Assembly (NCBI GenBank): GCA_030040625.1
Contig: JASHTI010000117.1
Coordinates: forward strand, 1 to 18,366
Direction: 5' to 3'
DNA length: 18,366 nt
Source of the DNA: Thermoplasmata archaeon
Lineage (GTDB): Archaea > Thermoplasmatota > Thermoplasmata > Lutacidiplasmatales > UBA184
Positions 1-6,511 of the stretch are shown piece after piece. Every line of letters starts with the position of its first letter. Positions within the stretch are counted from its first letter, which is position 1. Made by a program: the position numbers and the translations under genes. The notes under the pieces are model-generated. The model worked only from the letters and a program-made list of their open reading frames with translations, was not told the origin of the DNA and did not search any database.

Positions 1-617
1 GCGCGGTGGCCCATCTTCTCCTCGTCCTTGCCGGGGACGACGCCCTCGGCCGACCGCGGGACCACGAACGCCGTCACGCCCCGGTGGCGGGCGCCCGGGT
101 CGACGGTCGCGAAGACCGTGTAGAGGCTCGCGTGCGGAGCGTTGGTGATGAAGCACTTCTCCCCGTCGAGCACGTAGGCCTCCCCGTCGCGTCGCGCGTG
201 CGTCTTGACCGCGCCGGCGTCGCTCCCGCCGCCCGGCTCGGTGAGGCAGAACGAGGCGAGCTGGTACGATGCGCAGAACGGCGTCAGGAAGCGCGCCTTC
301 TGCTCGGGCGTCGCGCCGAGCAGGATCGGCTCGAGCGCGAGGCAGTTCGCGATGATGGAGGTCGTCATGCCGGCGCACGCGTAGGCGAGCTCCTCGACGA
401 TCACGCACTGCTCGAAGAGCGACAGCCCGCTGCCGCCGTACTCGGCCGGGACGTTCAGGTTCATCAGGCCGAGGCCGTGGCCCTTGCGGTAGATCTCCTC
501 CGGGAACCGCGAGGTGCGATCGCACTCCGCCGCGTGCGGTGCCATCTCGCCGCGGGCGAACTTGCGCGCGAGGTCGCGCAGGCTCTCGACCTCCGGGGAG
601 AGGGAAAAATCGACCAT
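1..617 (-). CDS. acyl-CoA dehydrogenase, N-terminal part (partial)
   Basis: Flavoprotein of the acyl-CoA dehydrogenase family, which catalyses FAD-dependent alpha,beta-dehydrogenation of an acyl-CoA in fatty-acid or branched-chain amino-acid breakdown. About 205 residues are visible from ATG 617; the gene runs off the left edge, so the C-terminal helical domain and catalytic glutamate are not in the window. The all-helical N-terminal domain starts MVDFSLSPEVESLRDLARKF. The middle domain carries the flavin-binding stretch SFCLTEPGGGSD (about residues 125-136) and the GEKCFITNA motif (about 154-162). A TATA box at 649-655, shared with divergent larB, puts the transcription start within about 10 nt of this ATG. 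The family is clear; the chain-length class and electron acceptor (probably ETF) cannot be told from this part. Confidence 0.93.
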   Translation of the reverse strand, partial: MVDFSLSPEVESLRDLARKFARGEMAPHAAECDRTSRFPEEIYRKGHGLGLMNLNVPAEYGGSGLSLFEQCVIVEELAYACAGMTTSIIANCLALEPILLGATPEQKARFLTPFCASYQLASFCLTEPGGGSDAGAVKTHARRDGEAYVLDGEKCFITNAPHASLYTVFATVDPGARHRGVTAFVVPRSAEGVVPGKDEEKMGHR

Positions 618-648
618 CGGGCGAGAACGACGCAACCACCGGGACGCG

Positions 649-655
649 CTATATC
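649..655. promoter_or_regulatory. shared bidirectional TATA box for acyl-CoA dehydrogenase and larB
   Basis: The sequence CTATATC is the only AT-rich element in the 59-bp gap between the two divergent genes. It reads as a TATA box on both strands. Its centre lies about 25 nt before GTG 677 (plus) and about 35 nt before ATG 617 (minus). That fits a nearly leaderless larB mRNA and a leader of roughly 9 nt for the dehydrogenase. Seen: sequence and spacing. Inferred: promoter activity in both directions. Confidence 0.6.
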
Positions 656-676
656 ACGGCTTGGGTCGGGGGGCGC

Positions 677-1405
677 GTGCCGGCCCGCTCTCGGCGACCG
701 AAGGGCCGCGCGGGCGCCCGACCCCGCCGGGAGCGGCGGGTCGCGGACTACGCGCGGCTGGACGCCGACCGGCTGCGCCGGGTCGGGGTGCCCGAGGTCG
801 TCCTCGGCGAGGGAAAGCGCGTCGCGCATCTGGTCGGGATCGTCCGCGCGCTCCTGCGGGACGGGCGCGGTGGCTTCGTCTCCCGGCCGACCGTCCCTCA
901 GCGCCGGGCCCTCCGCGGGCTCGTGGGGCCGGCGGGGAGGCTCCGGACGCTCGCCGGCGGCCGTCTGCTCCGCGTCCCCGGCCCGATCGGGGGAACCTAC
1001 CGGCCGGGGACCGTCGCGATCCTGACGGCGGGGACCAGCGACGTTCCGGTCGCCGAGGAGGCGCGGGCCCTGCTCACCGAGCTCGGGGTGCAGGTCGTGG
1101 TCGTTCACGACGTCGGGGTCGCCGGGCTCCACCGGCTCCTCCGCGCTCTGCGCGAGGTCGAGCGGAGGCGACCGGAGGTCTACCTCGTCTTCGCCGGCCG
1201 GGAGGGGGCGCTGCCGACGGTCGTCGCCGGGCTCGTCCGCGCACCGGTCGTCGGCGTTCCGACCTCGGTCGGTTACGGCCGCGGGGGTCGCGGCGAGGCG
1301 GCCTTGGCCGCGATGCTCCAGTCGTGCGCCCCGCTCGCGGTCGTCAACATCGACGCCGCCGTCCCGGCCGCGCTGTTCGCGGCGCAGCGGTTCGCCGGGC
1401 GCTGA
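677..1405 (+). CDS. larB: LarB, pyridinium-3,5-biscarboxylic acid mononucleotide synthase
   Basis: LarB carboxylates and hydrolyses nicotinic acid adenine dinucleotide, the first step to the nickel-pincer nucleotide cofactor of lactate racemase and related enzymes. Numbered from GTG 677 the protein has 242 residues, close to the usual family size. Family motifs appear in order: GVPEVVLGEGK (37-47), LTAGTSDVPVAEEA (116-129), HDVGVAGLHRL (144-154), GREGALPTVVAGL (174-186), VPTSVGYG (194-201) and LQSCAPLAVVNID (214-226). C217 matches the conserved reactive cysteine. The C-terminal half has the PurE-like AIR-carboxylase fold. The longer open frame from 539 would overlap the dehydrogenase and pass through the TATA box, so I rejected it. 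GTG 677 lies about 25 nt after the TATA box. No larC or larE is in the window. The 96 nt to the next gene hold only its weak promoter. Confidence 0.9.
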   Translation: MPARSRRPKGRAGARPRRERRVADYARLDADRLRRVGVPEVVLGEGKRVAHLVGIVRALLRDGRGGFVSRPTVPQRRALRGLVGPAGRLRTLAGGRLLRVPGPIGGTYRPGTVAILTAGTSDVPVAEEARALLTELGVQVVVVHDVGVAGLHRLLRALREVERRRPEVYLVFAGREGALPTVVAGLVRAPVVGVPTSVGYGRGGRGEAALAAMLQSCAPLAVVNIDAAVPAALFAAQRFAGR

Positions 1406-1471
1406 CGGGCCGCGGCGCGCCCCCGCGGGCCCCGGAAGCACGGTCCGGGCGCGGGGCGCGTTCTCGAAGGC

Positions 1472-1478
1472 CTTTTGA
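1472..1478 (+). promoter_or_regulatory. weak TATA-like element before the coiled-coil gene
   Basis: CTTTTGA is the only T-rich patch between larB and the next gene. Its centre lies 27 nt before GTG 1502, the same spacing seen for other genes here. It supports GTG 1502 over TTG 1475, which lies inside this element. Promoter function is inferred from position. Confidence 0.4.
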
Positions 1479-1501
1479 GAGGGACGGCGACTGGTGGGGG
1501 C

Positions 1502-2395
1502 GTGACCGTACGGGGCCCCGTCCCCCGCCCGGCCGAGCGGCCGGAGCGCGACGAGCGGGCGAAGCTGCGCAGCCTCGAGGACCGCTTCGAGGAGCTGCTC
1601 CAGCGCCGTCGGGCGCTGCTGGACGACGCGCGCCGCCTCTCGGGCGAGCAGAAGTCGCTCTACGATCGCCGCCAGTCGCTCCAGGCCGAGGCCGAGGAGC
1701 TCCACCGGCGGCACAACCAGCTCGGCCAGCGGCTCGCCGAGATGCGGGTCGCCCGGGACCAGGCCCGGACCCGGTTCGAGGAGGCGGTGATCCAGCGGCG
1801 GGAGGTCCAGCACGCGCTCTCGCCCGCGGAGCGCGAGCGGCCGGAGCACATCCGCCGCGAGGTCGCCGAGCTTGAGCTGCGGCAGCAGACGCACGCGCTC
1901 GCGCCCGAGGAGGAGAAGAAGATCGTGCTCCGGCTCAAGGACCGGCACGAGGCGCTCCGGGCCGCGGAGGCCCGCGTCGAGCAGGTCGCGGCGCACGCGG
2001 CCCGCCAGGCCGAGATCGAGGCGACCGTGGCGGCGGCCCGGGCCGAGGTCGAACGGATCGGCGAGGAGATGCGGCGGGCGAGCGAGGAGCGGGGCCAGGC
2101 GATGGTGACGCTCCGCGAGCGGCTCCGGGCGGCCGGCGAGATGGTCGCCGAGCTGCGTGCGCGGGGCCTCGCCCGGGCCGAGGCGATGCGGGCGGTCGAC
2201 GCGGCTTCCAAGGAGCTCGACGCCGTGAACGTCGAGGGCCGCGAGCTGCTGGGACGCGCCCGGGAGCGACGGGCGGAGGAGGCGAAGGTCGTCCGCCAGA
2301 ACCAGCTGCGCCGCCGCCCGGCCGAGGAGGCGATCGCGTCGATCGCCGAGGAGCACCTCGCCGAGCTGCTGAAGCGCGGAAAGGTGACCCTGTAG
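1502..2395 (+). CDS. archaeal coiled-coil protein (COG1340-like), function unknown
   Basis: A 297-residue, highly charged, almost wholly alpha-helical protein rich in E, R, A, L and Q. Heptad-like spacing runs from about residue 15 to 250, for example LEDRFEELLQRRRALLDDARRL near the start. There are no cysteines, no signal peptide and no membrane segment, so it is probably cytoplasmic and forms a long rod. Length and composition match the archaeal coiled-coil family COG1340, for which I know no established function; the match is by look, not alignment. The tail after residue 265 (LRRRPAEEAIASIAEEHLAELLKRGKVTL) looks like a short folded end. GTG 1502 is preferred to TTG 1475 because a GGTGG ribosome-site-like stretch (1493-1497) and a TATA-like element fit it. 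Its 3' end is only 10 nt from that of the convergent FKBP gene. Confidence 0.75.
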   Translation: MTVRGPVPRPAERPERDERAKLRSLEDRFEELLQRRRALLDDARRLSGEQKSLYDRRQSLQAEAEELHRRHNQLGQRLAEMRVARDQARTRFEEAVIQRREVQHALSPAERERPEHIRREVAELELRQQTHALAPEEEKKIVLRLKDRHEALRAAEARVEQVAAHAARQAEIEATVAAARAEVERIGEEMRRASEERGQAMVTLRERLRAAGEMVAELRARGLARAEAMRAVDAASKELDAVNVEGRELLGRARERRAEEAKVVRQNQLRRRPAEEAIASIAEEHLAELLKRGKVTL

Positions 2396-2405
2396 GCCGG
2401 CGCCG

Positions 2406-3326
2406 CTACGGCGGCACGATCGTGACGATCGTCACGATGAACGTCAGCGACTCGCCGACGACCTCGCGGTTGTAGTTCATCGTGAACGTCCCGGCATCGA
2501 GGTCGACGCTCCAGACGAGGAACTTGGTCGAGCTGCAGACGGTCGTGTTGGCGATGTTGCCGAGCACGCTCCCGACGCTCGCCGGCGTCAGCTGGCTCTG
2601 GAGCGTGATCACGCGGGAGGAGACGTTGCGCACCAGGATCGACCAGCCGAACGGGGTGACGGTCTGCCCGACGACCGGCTCGCGCGCGACGGCGACCGCG
2701 GTCGCGTTCGCGCTGACGACGACGTCCGTCCAGCCGTAGGTCGGGTCCTTGAACGTGACCCCCTTGGCGGCGGTGACCCCCGAGTTCGCCTTCGCGAACC
2801 CGCTCGGCGTGTAGGTGACGATCACCGGCAGCGTCTGGACCAGCGGGGCGCTCTTGATGCAGCTGTTGTTGAGCGGCCCGTAGCCGAGGCTCGCCGCGAA
2901 CGTCGTCGTGCGGGTCTGGTTCACGGCGAGGCCGACGAGCCCCTGCCAGAACCCCGGCACGACGGTCGAGTAGGTGACGCCGTTCACCTCGTAGCCCGAC
3001 TTCGGCGCCCGTGCCCCGACGTGGACCGGCAGCGGGGTGTAGCCGGAGGCGTTCCGCGGCGTGTACTCCAGCGACTTCGGCCAGGTGACGTTGTTCTGCG
3101 CGACCGACTTGATCGAGGTGTCGAAGACCTTGCCCGCCTGGGGGCCGCTCGCGAACAGGCCGATGTAGTTCACCGTCACGTTGTCGCCGATCGCGACGGT
3201 CGTCGGCGTCGAGGGGAGCTTCGGGTGATTGAAGAAGTAGAGGACGCCGGCCCCCGCCCCTGCGGCGACGATGACGAGGACGACGAGGATCGTGAGGAAG
3301 GTGCCCGAAGGACCGGTGGCGGCCAA
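2406..3326 (-). CDS. membrane-anchored FKBP-type peptidyl-prolyl cis-trans isomerase (SlyD-like)
   Basis: Probable extracytoplasmic folding helper that isomerises Xaa-Pro bonds. The 306 residues comprise a short N-terminus, one hydrophobic segment (about 10-32) acting as anchor or uncleaved signal, and FKBP elements. These are VAIGDNVTVNYIGLFASG...GKVFDTS (44-71) and VVPGFWQGLVGLAVNQTRTTTFAASLGYG (122-150). The region 160-260 resembles the extended part of long archaeal FKBPs. The end, YNREVVGESLTFIVTIVTI (285-303), matches the NHPLAGKTLxFxVxV-type closing strand of SlyD-like proteins. The start TTG 3326 is preceded by GGAG (3336-3339) at a good distance, and no better in-frame start exists. 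Several N-x-S/T sites suit an exported protein. Catalytic residues are only loosely conserved, so activity is likely but not certain. Confidence 0.85.
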   Translation of the reverse strand: MAATGPSGTFLTILVVLVIVAAGAGAGVLYFFNHPKLPSTPTTVAIGDNVTVNYIGLFASGPQAGKVFDTSIKSVAQNNVTWPKSLEYTPRNASGYTPLPVHVGARAPKSGYEVNGVTYSTVVPGFWQGLVGLAVNQTRTTTFAASLGYGPLNNSCIKSAPLVQTLPVIVTYTPSGFAKANSGVTAAKGVTFKDPTYGWTDVVVSANATAVAVAREPVVGQTVTPFGWSILVRNVSSRVITLQSQLTPASVGSVLGNIANTTVCSSTKFLVWSVDLDAGTFTMNYNREVVGESLTFIVTIVTIVPP

Positions 3327-3353
3327 GGTACTAGCTCCGGAGGAACGTGGGGG

Positions 3354-3404
3354 TCAGTTGGTCGCTGGTCTCGTCACGGATTCGGAGAGACAGGTGTTCC
3401 TCAT
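3354..3404 (-). other. possible 16-residue upstream ORF in the FKBP leader
   Basis: From ATG 3404 a short frame reads MRNTCLSESVTRPATN and stops at 3354, 27 nt before the FKBP start codon and out of frame with it. The ATG lies about 31 nt from the centre of the TATA box at 3431-3439, so it would be almost the first codon of the mRNA. This may be a regulatory leader peptide or chance; nothing in the sequence proves translation. Confidence 0.3.
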
Positions 3405-3430
3405 TCCCCCGAGGGCGGAGCCGGGGGGCC

Positions 3431-3439
3431 ATATATATT
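3431..3439 (-). promoter_or_regulatory. TATA box for the FKBP gene
   Basis: AATATATAT read on the minus strand is the strongest AT-rich element in the window and stands out in very GC-rich DNA. Archaeal spacing predicts transcription from about 3408, giving the FKBP gene an unusual leader of about 80 nt. It separates the FKBP gene from the upstream RPA operon, which ends at 3467. Confidence 0.65.
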
Positions 3440-3466
3440 CTGGTGCGGCCCGCGCCGCCGGTCCGG

Positions 3467-4384
3467 CTAGGCGCGCCGCAGTTTCCCGACGATCGGTTCC
3501 TGGAGCGCCCCGCCCTCCTCGAGCCGGCCCAGCAACGCCTCCGCCCGCTCGGCCCCGATGCCTCGGTCCAGCAGTCGGCGCAGGACCTCGCGGACATCCG
3601 CATAGCCGTCCGGCGAGCCCTCGGCGCCTTCGTCCACGAGCGCCAGCAGGGCCGCCTCCTCGGCCCGGTCCGCCGGTCCGCCGGGCTCCCCCACCGGCGG
3701 GGCGGCATCGACGGTGCGGGTGACCCCCGGCGGCCACGGAGCGCCGTCCGTCGCGGGGCCGAGGCGTCCGGCGACCCGGGCGATCCCGGCCCGGAGCCCG
3801 GCGCGGAACCCCGCCCGGTCGGCGTCGGGGAATCGGCGACGCGCCTCCCGCGCGGCGGTGATCCAGGCGCGGGGATATCCGGCCTCCCGGAGGGACGCCT
3901 CGGTCGCGGCGGGCTCGTGCTCCAGCCGCTCGAGGAGGTCGAGCCGGTCGAGGGTCTGGCGCAGCGCCTCCGCCAGCGCCGACCGCTCCACCGCCTCGGC
4001 GACGCTGCGCACCGCCTCCGCCCGGAGGCTGACGATGCCGGTGCCATCCGGGGCCCGGAAGAGGTGGACTTTGCCGACGACGAGGGCGGGCCGGTCGGGC
4101 GCCGCCGCGCGGAGCTGCACCATCGCCCGTGGCTGGAAGCCACCGGCGGTCACCCCGATCGTCCCGAACGGATCGGTGAGGCGGGCCTTCCAGAACGACG
4201 GCGCCTCCGTGCGTCCGACCGCCTCGGCCGGCCCGAGGATCCCCGCGATCGCGACCCGGTTGAACCGGCCCCCGTACGGGCTCCAGAGGTAGGTCGCCGC
4301 CCGCTCGCCGCGGCCGCGCTCCTCGGACTGCGCCGCCGCCAGCTCCCGGGTCGTCGTCCGCCAGGCCGGCTCCCGCAGCCCCAT
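3467..4384 (-). CDS. RPA-associated protein (COG3390-like)
   Basis: Partner of archaeal replication protein A. Family members are encoded next to RPA, bind it, and act in DNA replication or repair. The protein has 305 residues from ATG 4384. An N-terminal OB-fold-like region (about 28-135) contains YLWSPYGGRFNRVAIAGIL and VQLRAAAPDRPALVVGKVHLFRAPDG. A charged helical middle follows. The final 65 residues resemble a winged-helix module ending EGGALQEPIVGKLRRA, the kind of C-terminal element found in archaeal RPA-type proteins. The start codon overlaps the RPA stop as TGATG, so translation is coupled and the start is well fixed. A longer open frame back to 4756 is only a shadow of the RPA gene. 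The family call rests on context plus these patterns. Confidence 0.8.
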   Translation of the reverse strand: MGLREPAWRTTTRELAAAQSEERGRGERAATYLWSPYGGRFNRVAIAGILGPAEAVGRTEAPSFWKARLTDPFGTIGVTAGGFQPRAMVQLRAAAPDRPALVVGKVHLFRAPDGTGIVSLRAEAVRSVAEAVERSALAEALRQTLDRLDLLERLEHEPAATEASLREAGYPRAWITAAREARRRFPDADRAGFRAGLRAGIARVAGRLGPATDGAPWPPGVTRTVDAAPPVGEPGGPADRAEEAALLALVDEGAEGSPDGYADVREVLRRLLDRGIGAERAEALLGRLEEGGALQEPIVGKLRRA

Positions 4385-5550
4385 CACCGGCCCCCGTCCA
4401 GCCGCGCCGCGAGCTCCTCGGCGGCCGTCTCGAGGTCGACTTCGGTCGCCTCGATCGTCTCGGGGGTGAGCGTGAGCCCGAAGTCGTCCCGGACGGCCGC
4501 GCCGCGGACCGCGAGCCGGCGACCGATCACCGCCGCCGCGAGCTCCTCCTCGAGGCGGGAGGGATCCGGGGTCTCGCGCAGTCGCTCGCGGACGGTCGGA
4601 AGGTCGATCCCCCACAACCGCTCGGTCGCCGCGCGATCGGCGTTGACCGTCAGTGCTCCGGTGCCGTCGTCCAGGACGAGCCGCGCGCGGAGGTCGGGGA
4701 CCCCGGCGACGGTGCCGTGGACGCGGCAGAGGCCGTTGAGGACGCTGCGCCGGCACTCCGGGCAGCGGTAGACCAGGCCGCTCGGCGGCAGGAGCGCGAC
4801 CACGAGCCCCTCGACGGCCGCCGCCTCACCGCCGCCGTCCTCTTCCAGGTCCGCGATCGGACGGGGGGCGCGGCGCAGCCACTCGGCCGCCTCCGGCAGT
4901 CCCTCCGGAGCGATCCGGCGGAGCACCGCGCGCTCGTCCAGCACCAGTTGACGGCGGCCGCGGAAGCTCCGCACGTACGCCCCGGCGATCCGCAACGCCT
5001 CGCCGGCGCTCAGGTGAAAATCGCTCCAGGCGGTGAACGCGACAAGCCCCGTCCGATCGGCGAGCAGGCCCTCGTGGACGATCCGCCGCTCCTCGCCGAC
5101 GCTGACCGGCTTGGACGCCACGCGGACGACGCGCACCTCGAGGCGGAACCCCTCCTCCCCGTCGACGAGCTCGCGAACGGTGCGCCGGGGGATCTCCTCC
5201 CCGTCGATCTGGGGCAGCTCGGCCGGGCCCGCCGGGCCGATCCGGGTCTTCCAGCTGAAGACGAGCTCCGGGGCGCCCCGGAACTCGCGGACCTCGGCGC
5301 CGACGGCCCGCAGAACCGTCCCCGCCTCGATCTCCTCGCGGGGCGGGTCCCACCAGGTGAACCGGACGCTCGCCGTCCCGTCGCTGAGGAGGCCGGCGAG
5401 CAGCGTCCGCCGGCCCCCGTCGGAGCGGCGGACGACCTCCTTCCGCCGGGCGCGGACGACGCGCCCGACGACGTGGACCCGGGGCGGCAGGCTCACCAGC
5501 TCGCGAAGCCGCAGCTCCGGCAGCTCGCCCTCGGGCCGTTCCTCCTCCAT
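4384..5550 (-). CDS. replication protein A, single-stranded DNA-binding (multi-OB-fold, zinc finger)
   Basis: Archaeal RPA coats single-stranded DNA in replication, recombination and repair. From ATG 5550 it has 388 residues with three OB-fold regions: about 10-105 (VHVVGRVVRARRKEVV...SVRFTWWD), 125-210 (FRLEVRVVRV...GLVAFTAWSDF) and 245-370. The third contains a zinc-binding site C263-x2-C266-x8-C275-x2-H278, as in archaeal and eukaryotic large RPA subunits. Two ATGs are possible. ATG 5559 adds three residues, but the TTTAA element at 5575-5579 lies 27 nt before ATG 5550 and only 18 nt before ATG 5559. I therefore favour 5550 and a leaderless mRNA. The last base of the stop is shared with the start of the RPA-associated gene. 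The gene is transcribed away from pyrF. Confidence 0.88.
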   Translation of the reverse strand: MEEERPEGELPELRLRELVSLPPRVHVVGRVVRARRKEVVRRSDGGRRTLLAGLLSDGTASVRFTWWDPPREEIEAGTVLRAVGAEVREFRGAPELVFSWKTRIGPAGPAELPQIDGEEIPRRTVRELVDGEEGFRLEVRVVRVASKPVSVGEERRIVHEGLLADRTGLVAFTAWSDFHLSAGEALRIAGAYVRSFRGRRQLVLDERAVLRRIAPEGLPEAAEWLRRAPRPIADLEEDGGGEAAAVEGLVVALLPPSGLVYRCPECRRSVLNGLCRVHGTVAGVPDLRARLVLDDGTGALTVNADRAATERLWGIDLPTVRERLRETPDPSRLEEELAAAVIGRRLAVRGAAVRDDFGLTLTPETIEATEVDLETAAEELAARLDGGR

Positions 5551-5572
5551 CGCCGCCATCGAGCCGGGGGCG

Positions 5573-5581
5573 CGTTAAAGC
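5573..5581 (-). promoter_or_regulatory. TATA box of the RPA operon
   Basis: The minus strand reads GGCTTTAACG here. The centre of TTTAA is 27 nt from ATG 5550, which would place the transcription start on or next to the A of that ATG. Its position is the main argument for the shorter RPA start. Confidence 0.5.
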
Positions 5582-5633
5582 CGTCGCGCGGGGGTCGGGC
5601 GGTGAGGGCCGCCGGGCGGTCCCGGTCCGACAA

Positions 5634-5641
5634 CCCTTTTC
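5634..5641 (+). promoter_or_regulatory. TATA-like element of pyrF
   Basis: CCCTTTTC is the only T-rich patch before pyrF and lies about 28 nt before GTG 5666, again the spacing of a leaderless transcript. No Shine-Dalgarno motif precedes that GTG. The promoter role is inferred from position. Confidence 0.45.
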
Positions 5642-5665
5642 TCCCTCGCCGGGTCCCGGCGAGCG

Positions 5666-6511
5666 GTGCCCGCGAAGTTCTCGCAGCGCCTCGACCAGGT
5701 CCTTCGTGCGCGTCGCTCGCTCCTCTGCGTCGGGCTCGACCCGGACCCCGGCCAGATGCCGAAGGCGCTGCGTCGGCTGCGGCCGGCCGCCCAGCTCGAG
5801 CGGTTCCTCTCCGGGATCGTCACCGCGACCGCGCCGCACGCGGCGGCGTTCAAGATGCAGCTCGGCGCCTACCTTCAGTACGGGCCGGACGGCTTCCGGG
5901 CGCTGGAGCGGTGGACGAAGCGGATCGGGCCGAGCCGGATCCGCATCCTCGACCTGAAGGCGAACGACATCCCCAACACGATGCGGATGGTGCGGGACGG
6001 GGCCTTCCGGTCGTTCGGGTTCGACGCCGTCACGGTGACGCCGTGGAACGGCTGGGAGACGGTGGAGCCGTTCTTCGTCGAGCCGTCCCGGGGCGTCTTC
6101 GTCGTCGCCCACTCCTCGAACCCGGGCTCGGGGGACTTCCAGGAGATCCCGACCCCGCGGGGCCCGCTCTGGCTCGCCGTGGTCGGCGAGGTCCGGCGGC
6201 TCGCCCATGCGCACGGCAACGCGGGCGTCGTCCTAGGCGCGACGTTCTCGGACGCTCTTCGCACGGCCCGGGCGACCCTCGGCAACGGGGTCCCGATCCT
6301 GGTCCCGGGCATCGGGGCGCAGGGGGGCTCGCTCGCCACGACGGTCCGGGAGGGGGTCGATGCCCACGGCCGGGCGCTGCTCGTCAACGCCTCCCGGAGC
6401 ATCCTCTACGCCTCCGCCGACTCCGACTGGCGACGGGCCGCCGCGAAGGAGGCGGAGCGCACGTGCGTCCAGATCAACCAGCTGCGCGCAGGCCTTCGTA
6501 CAAGCGGGTGA
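5666..6511 (+). CDS. pyrF: orotidine 5'-phosphate decarboxylase, type 2
   Basis: Decarboxylates orotidine 5'-phosphate to UMP, the last step of de novo pyrimidine synthesis. The 281 residues agree with the longer type 2 (PyrF2) subfamily rather than the usual shorter archaeal type. Motifs in order: LCVGLDPDP (20-28), FKMQLGAYLQYGPDG (62-76), the catalytic D-x-K-x-x-D block ILDLKANDIPNT (94-105; D96, K98, D101), VTPWNGW (124-130), the phosphate-binding PGIGAQGG (214-221), and NASRSILYA (241-249) with the arginine that also contacts phosphate. GTG 5666 is supported by the TATA-like element about 28 nt upstream. The last 38 nt overlap the 3' end of the opposite-strand glycosyltransferase gene. 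Confidence 0.93.
   Translation: MPAKFSQRLDQVLRARRSLLCVGLDPDPGQMPKALRRLRPAAQLERFLSGIVTATAPHAAAFKMQLGAYLQYGPDGFRALERWTKRIGPSRIRILDLKANDIPNTMRMVRDGAFRSFGFDAVTVTPWNGWETVEPFFVEPSRGVFVVAHSSNPGSGDFQEIPTPRGPLWLAVVGEVRRLAHAHGNAGVVLGATFSDALRTARATLGNGVPILVPGIGAQGGSLATTVREGVDAHGRALLVNASRSILYASADSDWRRAAAKEAERTCVQINQLRAGLRTSG

Noticed and set aside
464..2356. 630-codon minus-strand open frame across larB and the coiled-coil gene
   Set aside because: Its low-complexity L/R/P/G/D-rich protein is typical of an antisense shadow in GC-rich DNA. The plus-strand genes in the same place have recognisable families and promoters.
3467..4756. a longer start for the RPA-associated protein (429 codons)
   Set aside because: The extra N-terminus is an Arg/Pro/Gly-rich out-of-frame reading of the RPA gene; the TGATG junction at 4384 gives the natural start.
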